Notes under the pieces: model-generated
What the model was told of the DNA's origin: nothing
Database searches by the model: none
What the model saw: only the letters and a program-made list of their open reading frames with translations
Program-made: the position numbers and the translations under genes
Assembly: GCA_947179325.1 (NCBI GenBank)
Contig: CAMXAU010000006.1
Coordinates: forward strand, 62,001 to 126,000
Direction: 5' to 3'
Length of the DNA stretch: 64,000 nt
DNA from: an uncultured Bacteroidales bacterium
Lineage (GTDB): Bacteria > Bacteroidota > Bacteroidia > Bacteroidales > UBA932
Shown: positions 8,992-18,090 of the stretch, piece by piece
How positions within the stretch are numbered: position 1 is the stretch's first letter
How the letters are laid out: each line of letters begins with the position of its first letter

Positions 8992-10884
8992 CTACATGGA
9001 CAGTTCAAGCCAGCGCATCTCTTTCTCCTCTGTAAGGGAAATGATTTCACCGATACGTTCAGATGCTTTCTGAAGCTCTTCGTATGGCAGACTGCCGCTG
9101 TTGAGGGATTCCTCGATGGCGGCTTTTTCTTTGCCCAGGGCTTCAAGGTCTTTCTCTATCTGTTCCAGTTCACGCTGCTCCTTATATGTGAGTTTCCTTG
9201 GCTTCTCTTTTGCGTTTTCTTGCGATGCTTTCCAGGACGTCCCTTGAGATGTACTGTCATTGCCTCTCTTGGCTGCACGTCCTGATGCTGCTTTCTCTTC
9301 CGCCTTTTCCTTTGCCCTCTGCTCAGCCTCATAGTCCTTGATGAATTCACGGTACTCGCTATATGTACCGATGAAGTCCTTGACTATACCGTCGCCGCAG
9401 AAAATGAACAGGTGGTCGACCAGCTTGTCCAGGAAATGCCTGTCATGGGACACTATGACAAGCGTCCCGTTAAACTCCTTCAGATATTCCTCGAGTATGT
9501 TCAATGTGACAATGTCAAGGTCATTTGTCGGCTCATCAAGTATGAGCAGGTTAGGCTGCTTCATCAGTATCGTCAGCAGGTACAGCCTTCTCTTTTCTCC
9601 TCCGCTCAGCCTTTCCACCTTGTTGTTCAGCATTTCATGGGGGAAAAGGAAGCGTCCAAGCAGTCGAGTGTCATTCACTATGTCCAGAACCGTGTCGTCA
9701 GGGTTGAACTCAATACCTTTCTGGTGGTAGTATCCGATCTTAAGCGATTCACCGCGCTCGATCGCTCCAGTGAGCAGGCCTTTTCCGGAAATCCCGGCAG
9801 GCTCTTTCATGAGCCTTGAATACTCATCCTGGTCAGTGCATACCATCTCAGGCGTGTAGTTTCCTGTCAGGAGATTTATGAATGTGGACTTGCCTGCACC
9901 GTTTCCGCCGACAATACCTACTTTCTCGTATCTCTGGAAATTGTATGTGAAATGGTCAAGGTAGCATTTGTCTCCATAGAAAAAGCTCGTGTCCTTGCAG
10001 TTTATTATCTTGGTCCCGAGCCTTGCACTTCCCTGCACATCGGAAAGCGATATCTGCTTCTGGGAATATGTCTGCTCGGCCCTGTCCTTAAGCTCATGGA
10101 AGGCATTTATCCTGTAGCGTGCCTTGCCTGTCCTTGCGCATGGGGTGCTTCTGATCCATTCAAGCTCCCTGCGCAGTATGTTGCGCACCTTGTCGGTCTC
10201 TGCGTTGTAGTTGGAGATCCTTTCCTCGCGCTTTTCAAGATAGTTCATGTAGTTCCCCCTGTAGGTATATACCGCACCATGGTCCATCTCCATTATTATG
10301 TTGCAGACATTGTCAAGGAAATACCGGTCGTGTGTTACCATCAGGAGTGTACATCTGGAACGTCCCAGATACCCTTCCAGGAATTCTATTGCATCAATGT
10401 CAAGATGGTTTGTCGGCTCGTCCATGATGAAGAAGTCTGCCTCGGAAGCCAGCATTTCAGCCAGGGCGACCCTCTTGATCTCCCCGCCTGACAGCTCTTT
10501 CATCTTCTGCCCGTAATCTGTGAGCTTGAACCCTGTGAGAAACTGCCTTACACGTCTCTCGTACTCCCACATGTGTTCTTCGTCAAGATGTGCCGTATAT
10601 GCAGTGCTGTGCGCCATTATCTGGTCGAATATCCCCATCTCCGGGTCAAAGTCATATTCCTGCTCAAGGAATGCAATCCTGATATCCTTCAGGAACAGGA
10701 TCTTTCCGCCTGAATCAGACTTGTCCTTTCCTGCGAGGATTCTCATGAGCGATGTCTTGCCTGTCCCGTTCGGGGCAATCAGCGCGATCTTGTCCCCTTC
10801 GTTGATGTTGAACCCGATGTTCTCAAAAAGCACCTTGGGCCCATATGACTTTGATATGTTCTCAATCTGAAGATAGCTTGCCAT
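8992..10884 (-). CDS. uup: ABC-F family ATPase, Uup-like
   Basis: A 630-residue soluble protein with two ABC ATPase domains and no membrane segments. First site: Walker A APNGTGKT (about 38-45), signature LSGGE (about 130), Walker B FIMDEPTNHLD. Second site: GGNGAGKST (about 325), LSGGEKRR (about 426), LLILDEPTNDLD (about 450). A charged C-terminal coiled coil (about 540-630, KLTYKEQRELEQIEKDLEAL) is typical of the Uup branch. ABC-F proteins act on ribosomes, and Uup is also linked to DNA-repair intermediates. Last gene of a minus-strand operon behind trkA, 40 bases away. The subfamily is assigned from the C-terminal coiled coil, so the symbol is tentative. Confidence 0.9.
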   Translation of the reverse strand: MASYLQIENISKSYGPKVLFENIGFNINEGDKIALIAPNGTGKTSLMRILAGKDKSDSGGKILFLKDIRIAFLEQEYDFDPEMGIFDQIMAHSTAYTAHLDEEHMWEYERRVRQFLTGFKLTDYGQKMKELSGGEIKRVALAEMLASEADFFIMDEPTNHLDIDAIEFLEGYLGRSRCTLLMVTHDRYFLDNVCNIIMEMDHGAVYTYRGNYMNYLEKREERISNYNAETDKVRNILRRELEWIRSTPCARTGKARYRINAFHELKDRAEQTYSQKQISLSDVQGSARLGTKIINCKDTSFFYGDKCYLDHFTYNFQRYEKVGIVGGNGAGKSTFINLLTGNYTPEMVCTDQDEYSRLMKEPAGISGKGLLTGAIERGESLKIGYYHQKGIEFNPDDTVLDIVNDTRLLGRFLFPHEMLNNKVERLSGGEKRRLYLLTILMKQPNLLILDEPTNDLDIVTLNILEEYLKEFNGTLVIVSHDRHFLDKLVDHLFIFCGDGIVKDFIGTYSEYREFIKDYEAEQRAKEKAEEKAASGRAAKRGNDSTSQGTSWKASQENAKEKPRKLTYKEQRELEQIEKDLEALGKEKAAIEESLNSGSLPYEELQKASERIGEIISLTEEKEMRWLELSM

Positions 10885-10924
10885 TTATGTTCCTTGTCTT
10901 GCCAGGGAATGTATCCCCTGTGTT

Positions 10925-12283
10925 TTACCTGAAAAACCTGTCTACTTCCTTTACCGCTTCGGGAAGTGCGAATACGGCGACACGGTCGTATGCCTTTATT
11001 TCCGAGTCCCCGACTGCTATGAAGGATTCATTGCCTCTGATTACACCTCCTATTATCGCATTGGAAGGGAAACCGATATCCTTGAGCTTTCCTTTCGTTA
11101 TACGGCTGTTTGGCGCCACGATGAATTCTATGACCTCGGCATTGGTTCCGCTCATGTACTTGATGAAGCGTACCTTGTTGCTGAGCGTGAACTTGAATAT
11201 CCTTCCGGCTGTAATCAGCTTCTTGTTGATTACAGCATCCACCCCCATGCTTTCGGCAAGACGGATATATTCTATATTCTCGACTTCAGCAATCGTCCTG
11301 CTGATCCCGAGCCTCTTTGCCGCAACGCAGGCAAGTATGTTTGTCTCTGTGCTGCTTGTCACAGCCACAAATGCGTCATAATCCTTGATTGACTCTTCCA
11401 CAAGCAGGTCGGAGTTCCTTCCGTCTCCATTCACGACAATCACATTGCTTCCAAGTTTCTCGGAAAGTTCAAGGCATTTCTCCTTGTTCTTCTCGATGAT
11501 CTTTATGGAGTCCAGCTCCTTGCCCATCTGCTTTGCGACCATCTCTCCTATCGGGCCTCCGCCGAGAATCATCAGGTTCTTGACCTCAATCTGGCTCTTC
11601 CCGATATATTTCATGAGCGAGTCGATGCCCTCACGCTTGGATATTATGAAGACAAGGTCATGGTATTTGAACCTTGTATCGAATTTAGGGATGATTGTCT
11701 CGCTGTTACGTGATATCGCTGCAACCCTGAATTTCAGCTCCTCCCTTGTAGCCATGCCGCTGAAGTCTATGAGCTTCTTGTCTATGAGGGGGGAATCCTC
11801 GTCAAGCTTGAACACGGCCATCTGCAGCTTTCCCCTGGCGAAGTCCATTGAGTCTGTCGATGCCGTGCGCTTCAGCAGGTCGTGTATCTCCCCGGCTGCA
11901 ATCTTTTCCGGATAGAACATCAGGTCTATCCCCATCTCCGTGAACATGAACTTGTTCTCGAACGAGAGATACTCCTCGTTGTTTATCCTTGCAGTGACTT
12001 TTTTGCTCCCAAGCTTTTTGGCAAGAAGAGCGCTTACTATGTTTACATCCTGTGACTCAGACGGATTCACTGCAATAAACAGGTCCGCATCCTCGCATCC
12101 TGCTGTCTTCAGCACCTCAAGCGATGAGGGGTTGCCTCCGACTGTGATGACATCTGTATTGGATGCCAGTGACTCAAGCCTGCTTGAATCATTGTCGATT
12201 ACTGTTATGTCATTTGCCTCATTGCTGAGCATCTTCGCCAGATGTGACCCGACTTCTCCTGCCCCTGCTATAACGATTTTCAT
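10925..12283 (-). CDS. trkA: Trk K+ uptake regulatory subunit TrkA
   Basis: A 452-residue cytoplasmic protein with two tandem RCK units, each an NAD-binding Rossmann fold (GAGEVG at about 7-12; LGGGPIG at about 230) followed by a TrkA_C domain. It gates the TrkH channel by binding NAD(H)/nucleotides on the inner face of the membrane. Length and double-RCK layout match the classical TrkA family. The transporter gene is not adjacent: trkH is at 49308. Here trkA lies between a glycosyltransferase (21-base gap) and an ABC-F gene, probably in one operon. Confidence 0.95.
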   Translation of the reverse strand: MKIVIAGAGEVGSHLAKMLSNEANDITVIDNDSSRLESLASNTDVITVGGNPSSLEVLKTAGCEDADLFIAVNPSESQDVNIVSALLAKKLGSKKVTARINNEEYLSFENKFMFTEMGIDLMFYPEKIAAGEIHDLLKRTASTDSMDFARGKLQMAVFKLDEDSPLIDKKLIDFSGMATREELKFRVAAISRNSETIIPKFDTRFKYHDLVFIISKREGIDSLMKYIGKSQIEVKNLMILGGGPIGEMVAKQMGKELDSIKIIEKNKEKCLELSEKLGSNVIVVNGDGRNSDLLVEESIKDYDAFVAVTSSTETNILACVAAKRLGISRTIAEVENIEYIRLAESMGVDAVINKKLITAGRIFKFTLSNKVRFIKYMSGTNAEVIEFIVAPNSRITKGKLKDIGFPSNAIIGGVIRGNESFIAVGDSEIKAYDRVAVFALPEAVKEVDRFFR

Positions 12284-12304
12284 TCTTTCGTGATTTAGTC
12301 TGTG

Positions 12305-13480
12305 TTACATTTCCCTGCGCACGGCCCTGAAGACATCGTCGCCATGCCTGAATGCCTGTGCCACTATCCATTTGGGATATATGCCGTCAACTCCGGCTAT
12401 CTTGCCTTTATCAAGGAGATATTGCTCTATCTCCTTCATTCCGGGACGTCTTGACAGCTTTCTGAACTGCCGGTGCGCCTTGACCACGGACATGAAATAG
12501 GCTGGTCTCAGACGCAGGAGATAGACTGCGGCTGAGCATCCGTCAAGATACATCCTCTTGCGTATGGTCTTTCTGGCCTTGCGTATTCCGGTAACTGCGG
12601 CAGTGTGCGCTATCGCCTCATCTTCCGGTGTCTCACCGTCTCTCAGTGCACCTTCAGGTTCAATGTAGTTCTCATTGAAATACTCAAGTGCATAGGTCTT
12701 GGCGAGGTTGTTGTCCAGCATCAGCAGGTTGTTCCTGTAGTTAAGCTCCAGCTTCCATGGCGAATCATTCGGGAGTGTCCCTCCACCGACGTGATAGACT
12801 GCCGATTCCGGGATTACAGTTACCCTATATCCCTCCAGCTGTATTCTCCAGCACAGGTCTATCTCCTCCTGATGAGCAAAGAAACGCCCGTCAAGCCCTC
12901 CAAGCCTGTGGAACAGCTCTGCCCGGACCATCAGGCAGGCACCGCTTGCCCAGAGGACATCCTCAGGTTCATCGTATTGCCCGTAGTCTTTTTCTGTCCT
13001 TTTCATGATTCTGCCACGGCAGAAAGGATAGCCGTACCTGTCTATATATCCACCGGCTGCTCCTGCATATTCAAATCTCTTCCTGTCTGTATACGAGAGG
13101 AGTTTCGGGGCGCATGCTCCGCAGAGATGATGGGTGTCCATCCATTCCGTGAGAGGGGCAAGCCATCCGTCTGTCACCTCAACGTCTGAATTTAGGAGAA
13201 CATAATATTGTGCCTCAATCTGTCTGAGTGCCTTGTTGTACCCTCCTGTAAAGCCATAGTTCCTGTCAAAGGACAAAGTCTTTATCTGAGGGAACTTTTC
13301 GGCCATCATTTCCAGTGAGCCGTCAGATGAAGCATTGTCGGCTACGATGATCTCCGTATGTGCATTGTCATGCTTGTCCTCCTCAGTCTCATCAATGGCT
13401 ATGGATTCTATAAGTCCCGGAAGGAATTTCTCAAGGAATCCTTTCCCGTTCCAGTTCAATATTACTATTGCTGTTTTCAT
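12305..13480 (-). CDS. Glycosyltransferase family 2
   Basis: A 391-residue GT-A fold enzyme. It opens with VILNWNG, followed by a nucleotide-binding DNASSDGS, the DxD-like LLNSDVEV (about 95-102) and a QEEIDLCWR acceptor-site motif. This arrangement matches the rhamnosyl/WcaA-like GT2 enzymes that extend cell-surface polysaccharides. The C-terminal ~100 residues are basic and helical (RKARKTIRKRMYLD), possibly for membrane attachment. It is the first gene of the operon with trkA and the ABC-F gene. Substrate not predictable. Confidence 0.9.
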   Translation of the reverse strand: MKTAIVILNWNGKGFLEKFLPGLIESIAIDETEEDKHDNAHTEIIVADNASSDGSLEMMAEKFPQIKTLSFDRNYGFTGGYNKALRQIEAQYYVLLNSDVEVTDGWLAPLTEWMDTHHLCGACAPKLLSYTDRKRFEYAGAAGGYIDRYGYPFCRGRIMKRTEKDYGQYDEPEDVLWASGACLMVRAELFHRLGGLDGRFFAHQEEIDLCWRIQLEGYRVTVIPESAVYHVGGGTLPNDSPWKLELNYRNNLLMLDNNLAKTYALEYFNENYIEPEGALRDGETPEDEAIAHTAAVTGIRKARKTIRKRMYLDGCSAAVYLLRLRPAYFMSVVKAHRQFRKLSRRPGMKEIEQYLLDKGKIAGVDGIYPKWIVAQAFRHGDDVFRAVRREM

Positions 13481-13502
13481 CTCCTGTTTCTGTCACAAAC
13501 TG

Positions 13503-13510
13503 CAAATATA
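13503..13510 (-). promoter_or_regulatory. -7 box (TATATTTG) upstream of the glycosyltransferase operon
   Basis: Read on the minus strand the site is TATATTTG followed by CAG, matching the Bacteroidota -7 consensus TAnnTTTG. It lies 22 bases upstream of the glycosyltransferase start codon. No convincing -33 TTTG is seen. A near-identical 16-base sequence occurs at 13542-13557. Confidence 0.5.
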
Positions 13511-13551
13511 GCAAAAAGGCGTCTATATATGTCCTCGGACACAAATATAGC

Positions 13552-13600
13552 GAAAAGCTGGAGCAGACATCAAGCTTGCTTGAATGTCTGCCGGCTTTTC
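13552..13600 (-). terminator. Long hairpin terminator after the DUF4906 gene
   Basis: Arms 13552-13560 / 13592-13600 and 13563-13570 / 13584-13591 pair with a two-base bulge, and the loop can pair further, giving a stem of about 17-21 pairs. It is 15 bases past the DUF4906 stop codon on the minus strand and ends in a T-rich run. Intrinsic terminator by inspection. Confidence 0.7.
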
Positions 13601-13614
13601 TTTAAGATGCGGCC

Positions 13615-16600
13615 CTACAGCAGGTTTGTCCATCCGCATGTCCATGGCTCGATTTCATCAAGGAAATGGATTACATGGTATCCCCGCCCCTGGCTGTCCG
13701 TATATTGGCTGCATTGGACAGGTGAAAAATAATAGGGGGACTTCCGCGTGACAATGTTGCCCGCCATCTCGCTGCCCCTGTTCATGTCATGGACATGATA
13801 CTGTGGGGCAAACCCGGAGTTGGCCTGGCTTTCTGATATATATCCGAGCATAGAGGTCTTCAGTCCAGCCAGGGTAAGGCTGGCATCTCTTCCAGGGAAG
13901 AGGATTGCCCTGTAGAGCATTTTCCCGATTCCCCTCCTGTATCCGTAAGGCTCTCCGCATACAGTTATCCTAGTACCTCCTTCATTGTCAAACACCGAAC
14001 AGAGCAGGCGTCTCTGCAATACTTCCTTGTCGCTTACAGATGGACGTACAATGTCAAGGCAGTCAAATGTGTTCTGCCTGGATGCGGTCCCGGAGGCCAT
14101 TCTGCTGAATACATATATTCCGCTGATGTCTGTCAGGTATTCAACGCTTACATCCATATAATATATATGGCTGGAATTTGCGGACAGGGCAGGATTCGGC
14201 ATCAGGCCATTGTACACTTCCGCAAATGTCTGTGTGCATCCTGCAGGCATGTATGAGCCGCTCCTGTATCCGAACTCTGCGGAAGCCCCGATCGCTGTAT
14301 GTACGTAGACGTCAACAGTGCCGGCACATGTGGATATGCTTTCTGAAGAATGCCTGTTCGTCACGTTCAGCATTATGTCATGCCTTCCTGCACTATGCTG
14401 TACATTGTCTGCAATGCCTTGGCTTATCATGAATGCCGCTCCGGAAGAGTATGATTCCGCTCCGGCCACGTACCGTATCCTGAAGGTTTCATTGGCATTG
14501 CTGAAATAATTTCTCCAGCACGGAGTCATGGCTGCGGATACAAATTCCTTGGCAGCATTAGGTACAGGTGCCTCAAATGTGAAGCTTCTGTTTGATTCTA
14601 TGTCATCCATGAAATATTCCCTGACCCTGGTGTCCACAGATGCCGAGGTAAACAGGGAATAGTCATCTATCTTTCCGTAATGTCTTGGGACTATGCCGGC
14701 GAACGGGTCAACTACATATATAGACAGTGTCGCCGGAGCGACTTCGGGACATTGTACAGCTGAGATCTCCAGGGTGTACTCTGTGCCTGTGTCTATCTGT
14801 TTCCCTGTGCTGTCATACAGTTTCTTTATATATGCTGTTATCCTGTTGCCTGCATTATGTGCCTCGAAAAACTCGTTTCCGGATATGACAGGCCTCAGGT
14901 ATAGATTGAAGATTGCTGCATTTGTGTTTCTCAACTCTTCACCCGTCTTGTCTGTGTAGATGAAGTCTGACAAGAACGGTGCACCGTCCGGATTGGCGGC
15001 GATGTAGCTTGACATGATCTTGAGTACAGGGGCCTGTATGGAAAGATTCAAGTCGATGCAGTGACGGCCGTCCTTGTCTGAAACAGATATTACCGTACTG
15101 CCGGTCCCTTTTGCTGCAATCTTGAGCCTGTTCCCTTCAGCTGATATTAATGAGGCTACGGAAGGGTCTGAAAATGAAGTTCTGAGAGGCAGCTGGCTGT
15201 CAGGTATGCCGCTGATTGTCACGGTCCCTTCCTGCGAGACATACATCGGGCAGAAGTCCCATGTGGCTTCAATGTCTCCTGGCTCCGCTATGTGGATTGT
15301 AGTGTAGTCAGACAGGCTTCCGTCCCATGAGACAATCTTAAGAGGTATGGACTGGCCGCTCTTCGCGGATTCCGAAGCCTTGAAGACAAAGCAGAAGTCC
15401 TTGTACCCGTTTGCTCCGGCCACAAGTGTATTCCTGTCAAAAGAATATGTAAGCCCGGCATCGGCAATAGCCTTCTCGTCGAATACATATGACCAGCCAT
15501 CAGGCTTCTCCATGGAATTTGCGTCCCCTGTCAAGGCTGTGTGGTAGTGCACCATTACGTTCTTTGTATAGCCTCTGTATACTATGTATGGCTTTTCCAT
15601 GAACTTCAGTACCCTGTTGTCATACCAGTCGTCTCCTTTGGCTACTTTCCAGCTTTCCATGAAGAATCCGCCCTCTGAGAAATTCAATGTGAGGTCATAT
15701 CTGCAGTTGCGCTCAATGTTGAAGTCCGCTGTGCTGTCAGAGCCAAGATAATATCTGTATGTTATGCTGCCGCCGTATCCTATCCCCGTGTTTTCACGCT
15801 TGGCCGTGAACTCCAGGTATGTGCATAGGCCAGAATAGTCTGTCCCGTTGATGCCTGATATGTTTTCTGATGTCTTGCTGTATGGGTCGCTGTTTCCCGG
15901 GAGGAGTGTGCCTTGCATATTCTCAGGGATGTAGAATACAAGTGTAGTGTCCTGGAAATATCCAGGCCCAGGTCCAAGCTGTGCATTGCTGAGTGAGCCC
16001 TGGTAGCCGTCCCTGCTGTTCAGGTCTGCATTGTAGTCGGACTCCTCCATGGTGTCGGAGATTGATATGGCCCTGCTTCCACATGAGGAAAACGGGAATA
16101 TCCTGCTGTTGGCCTGCCGTACATATATGCTCTTGTTGCATAGGTTATAGACATATGTGGCATTGTTTTCCGTGGCATTAAGGCCTGTGTGCAGAATCCT
16201 TACGCAAAGTTTTGCAAACAGCCGTTCTGTGGGGATGGAAACCTTTTCTTCGCTGTATGGCACTCCCTTCATAGCCCCGCACATGGGGATGCCGGAAGAT
16301 TCGACCTCGCTGTACGATGCCACAGTATACGCAATCGTGTCTATCCCGGATTCTTCTACAGGAATGTCTCCTGTCATGTCACCCATGTTGACCAGTGCAT
16401 AGATGTTGAATGTCCCTGACTTGTTGACGGATAATGACATGTTCTCGAAGCCGGATGTGTAATGCATCTTGTCGGCAAGAAGCCCTCCGCTGTATGCTGC
16501 TATGGTTATTCCGGTGACCATGGTCTCGATTGTCTTTTCCGGAAGTATGCTTCTGGTCTCTATGACCGTGGATTCAAGGATGTCCGTGCCGATGGCCATT

Positions 16601-16734
16601 GTCCCTGTGGCACATTCTTCCAGATTGCCTGATGGAGAAAGCGCAGGGGATTCTGTGCAGATCTCGTCCGCACAGGACCAGATGGCCTGAGAGGCGATTA
16701 TTGCACTGATGATTATTCTTATTACCTGTTTCAT
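13615..16734 (-). CDS. DUF4906-type fimbria-associated lipoprotein
   Basis: A 1039-residue lipoprotein with lipobox AIWSC (Cys21). The N-terminal ~380 residues look like a FimB/Mfa2-type beta domain (GTFNIYALVNMGDMTG, FAKLCVRILHTG). In the middle is a BIG2-like immunoglobulin repeat (about 500-570, GTVTISGIPDSQLPL ... KGTGSTVISVSDKDGRHC). The last ~450 residues match the DUF4906 type (ending in GYHVIHFLDEIEPW). DUF4906 proteins usually accompany Bacteroidales fimbrial genes and are thought to be tip or accessory subunits. The partner lipoprotein lies 45 bases upstream; no major pilin gene is visible nearby. Family assignment by pattern only. Confidence 0.75.
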   Translation of the reverse strand: MKQVIRIIISAIIASQAIWSCADEICTESPALSPSGNLEECATGTMAIGTDILESTVIETRSILPEKTIETMVTGITIAAYSGGLLADKMHYTSGFENMSLSVNKSGTFNIYALVNMGDMTGDIPVEESGIDTIAYTVASYSEVESSGIPMCGAMKGVPYSEEKVSIPTERLFAKLCVRILHTGLNATENNATYVYNLCNKSIYVRQANSRIFPFSSCGSRAISISDTMEESDYNADLNSRDGYQGSLSNAQLGPGPGYFQDTTLVFYIPENMQGTLLPGNSDPYSKTSENISGINGTDYSGLCTYLEFTAKRENTGIGYGGSITYRYYLGSDSTADFNIERNCRYDLTLNFSEGGFFMESWKVAKGDDWYDNRVLKFMEKPYIVYRGYTKNVMVHYHTALTGDANSMEKPDGWSYVFDEKAIADAGLTYSFDRNTLVAGANGYKDFCFVFKASESAKSGQSIPLKIVSWDGSLSDYTTIHIAEPGDIEATWDFCPMYVSQEGTVTISGIPDSQLPLRTSFSDPSVASLISAEGNRLKIAAKGTGSTVISVSDKDGRHCIDLNLSIQAPVLKIMSSYIAANPDGAPFLSDFIYTDKTGEELRNTNAAIFNLYLRPVISGNEFFEAHNAGNRITAYIKKLYDSTGKQIDTGTEYTLEISAVQCPEVAPATLSIYVVDPFAGIVPRHYGKIDDYSLFTSASVDTRVREYFMDDIESNRSFTFEAPVPNAAKEFVSAAMTPCWRNYFSNANETFRIRYVAGAESYSSGAAFMISQGIADNVQHSAGRHDIMLNVTNRHSSESISTCAGTVDVYVHTAIGASAEFGYRSGSYMPAGCTQTFAEVYNGLMPNPALSANSSHIYYMDVSVEYLTDISGIYVFSRMASGTASRQNTFDCLDIVRPSVSDKEVLQRRLLCSVFDNEGGTRITVCGEPYGYRRGIGKMLYRAILFPGRDASLTLAGLKTSMLGYISESQANSGFAPQYHVHDMNRGSEMAGNIVTRKSPYYFSPVQCSQYTDSQGRGYHVIHFLDEIEPWTCGWTNLL

Positions 16735-16779
16735 TGATTATTATGTTTTATAGATTATGCTGAATTCTGCTATGCCGGT

Positions 16780-17835
16780 CTATATCGTTTCACTGTATTC
16801 AGCCCCGCTCCTCCAGTCCTGTAGCGATATGGCGACCGATGCATTGCCTCTTGCAACAGGGATGTCTGGGTCTGTGGAACCAGGTCCTGTAATTGTGATT
16901 TCAACTGTATATGCCGTATTTCTTTCGGGGAAGTCGATTGTGACAGGGTAGTAGCAGTCAATCCCGGATATTTCAGCGGATACAATCAGCCTTGTCTTTC
17001 TTCCAGTATATGGCATGGTCCATCCTGCCGTATCCGAAGAACTGTGGTTGGGGTAGCAATACAGGGGAGTGCCAGGATAAAATGAATCGCCGTATGGAAT
17101 TTCGTATCCTGCATCCTTGAATGTCAGTTCCGGACATGACGCCTGATTCCCGTCCATGCCGATTATCATGGAGGCATCTGTTGCGCTTTCTGTCCTGCCT
17201 GCCTGATTGTACCAGATCTCCGTAGAGGCGCTGCCTGATATCTCCTGGCTTCCGGCAACATTGGCGAGAAACACATTCTTTATTATCAACGGGCCATATC
17301 CGGGAGGCAGCATGCTGCTGATCCTCTTCAGTACAATGCGTGAGACGAATCTTCTGACAGGCACCGATACGGACTCTCCGGATTCTGATATGGTGCACTC
17401 TGCGCATCCTGCCATGACAAAGCCGTCCGCGATGCTGTTGTCGTCCAGGATTGTGCAGGTTCTGCTGATGCCTTCTGCAGTGGCGGCCTGGGTTGACATT
17501 GACATGTCAGGCCCGTTTATGACAGCCCATACTGTCTTTGGGCCGGATGTTGTGCTGACCTGCACCAGGCCTGTGCTGCCACCTGTCCTGCAATATGCCT
17601 CTATCTGTCCGAAGGAGTCATATATGAATATCTGTATATCGTTGACAGCTGATTCATAAGCCTGGGTCTCCGTGCCGGTGCCTGCAGACCTGCTTCCAGG
17701 ATTACATTCTGTATCTATCTCTACATTAAGGATACATCTGCCGTCCTCCACCCTATAGGGAATGCAGTCGTCAACGCTGCATGAGCAGATTATAGCAGAA
17801 GCAAGGATGATTGCTATGTACATTTTGTTTCTCAT
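16780..17835 (-). CDS. FimB/Mfa2-like fimbrial lipoprotein
   Basis: A 351-residue lipoprotein with lipobox IICSC (Cys19). Beta-rich mature region with signatures of the Mfa2/FimB anchor family: an early strand CILNVEIDTE, VNDIQIFIYDSFGQIEAYCR, KTVWAVINGPD, VMAGCAECTISESG, VPVRRFVSRIVLKRIS, and a final NTAYTVEITITGPGSTDPD strand. Family members stay lipid-anchored in the outer membrane and cap the fimbrial shaft. It is immediately upstream of the DUF4906 gene and probably co-transcribed. No regulator, invertible promoter or shaft gene was seen next to it, so it may be a partial or dispersed fimbrial locus. Confidence 0.75.
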   Translation of the reverse strand: MRNKMYIAIILASAIICSCSVDDCIPYRVEDGRCILNVEIDTECNPGSRSAGTGTETQAYESAVNDIQIFIYDSFGQIEAYCRTGGSTGLVQVSTTSGPKTVWAVINGPDMSMSTQAATAEGISRTCTILDDNSIADGFVMAGCAECTISESGESVSVPVRRFVSRIVLKRISSMLPPGYGPLIIKNVFLANVAGSQEISGSASTEIWYNQAGRTESATDASMIIGMDGNQASCPELTFKDAGYEIPYGDSFYPGTPLYCYPNHSSSDTAGWTMPYTGRKTRLIVSAEISGIDCYYPVTIDFPERNTAYTVEITITGPGSTDPDIPVARGNASVAISLQDWRSGAEYSETI

Positions 17836-18090
17836 GGCTTTTTTATGGATTTATCTATTGTTCTCGAACATCCTGGAGCGTGCCCGGAAGGGGCGTGGTG
17901 GTAAAATTCCCGATGTGAAGTTATGTAAAGAAAAATCGCCACCTTCCTGAATTTCCAGGAATGTGGCGAAATGCTGAGAGATTTTTCTCTTTTTTACAAT
18001 TTTATCTTTTTCTTTAAATCCTGCGGCTGGACTCTTTCTCTTTTTTATACCTCTTTTTTACTGTTTTCTGAATTTTGCAATAGCCATGAT
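17836..18090. other. Non-coding gap between the fimbrial pair and the EamA gene
   Basis: 255 bases without a convincing gene. It contains the hairpin at 17937-17968 and a pyrimidine-rich stretch at about 17981-18060, in which TCTCTTTTTTA occurs twice. Because the fimbrial pair starts at 17835 its promoter should also lie here, but no clear TAnnTTTG box was found on the minus strand. Confidence 0.5.
17937..17968 (-). terminator. Hairpin terminator downstream of the EamA gene
   Basis: Arms 17937-17942 / 17963-17968 and 17944-17949 / 17956-17961, one mismatch between them and a 6-base loop. On the minus strand the stem is followed by a T-rich run, the usual form of an intrinsic terminator. It lies about 120 bases past the EamA-family stop codon. 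Confidence 0.6.
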
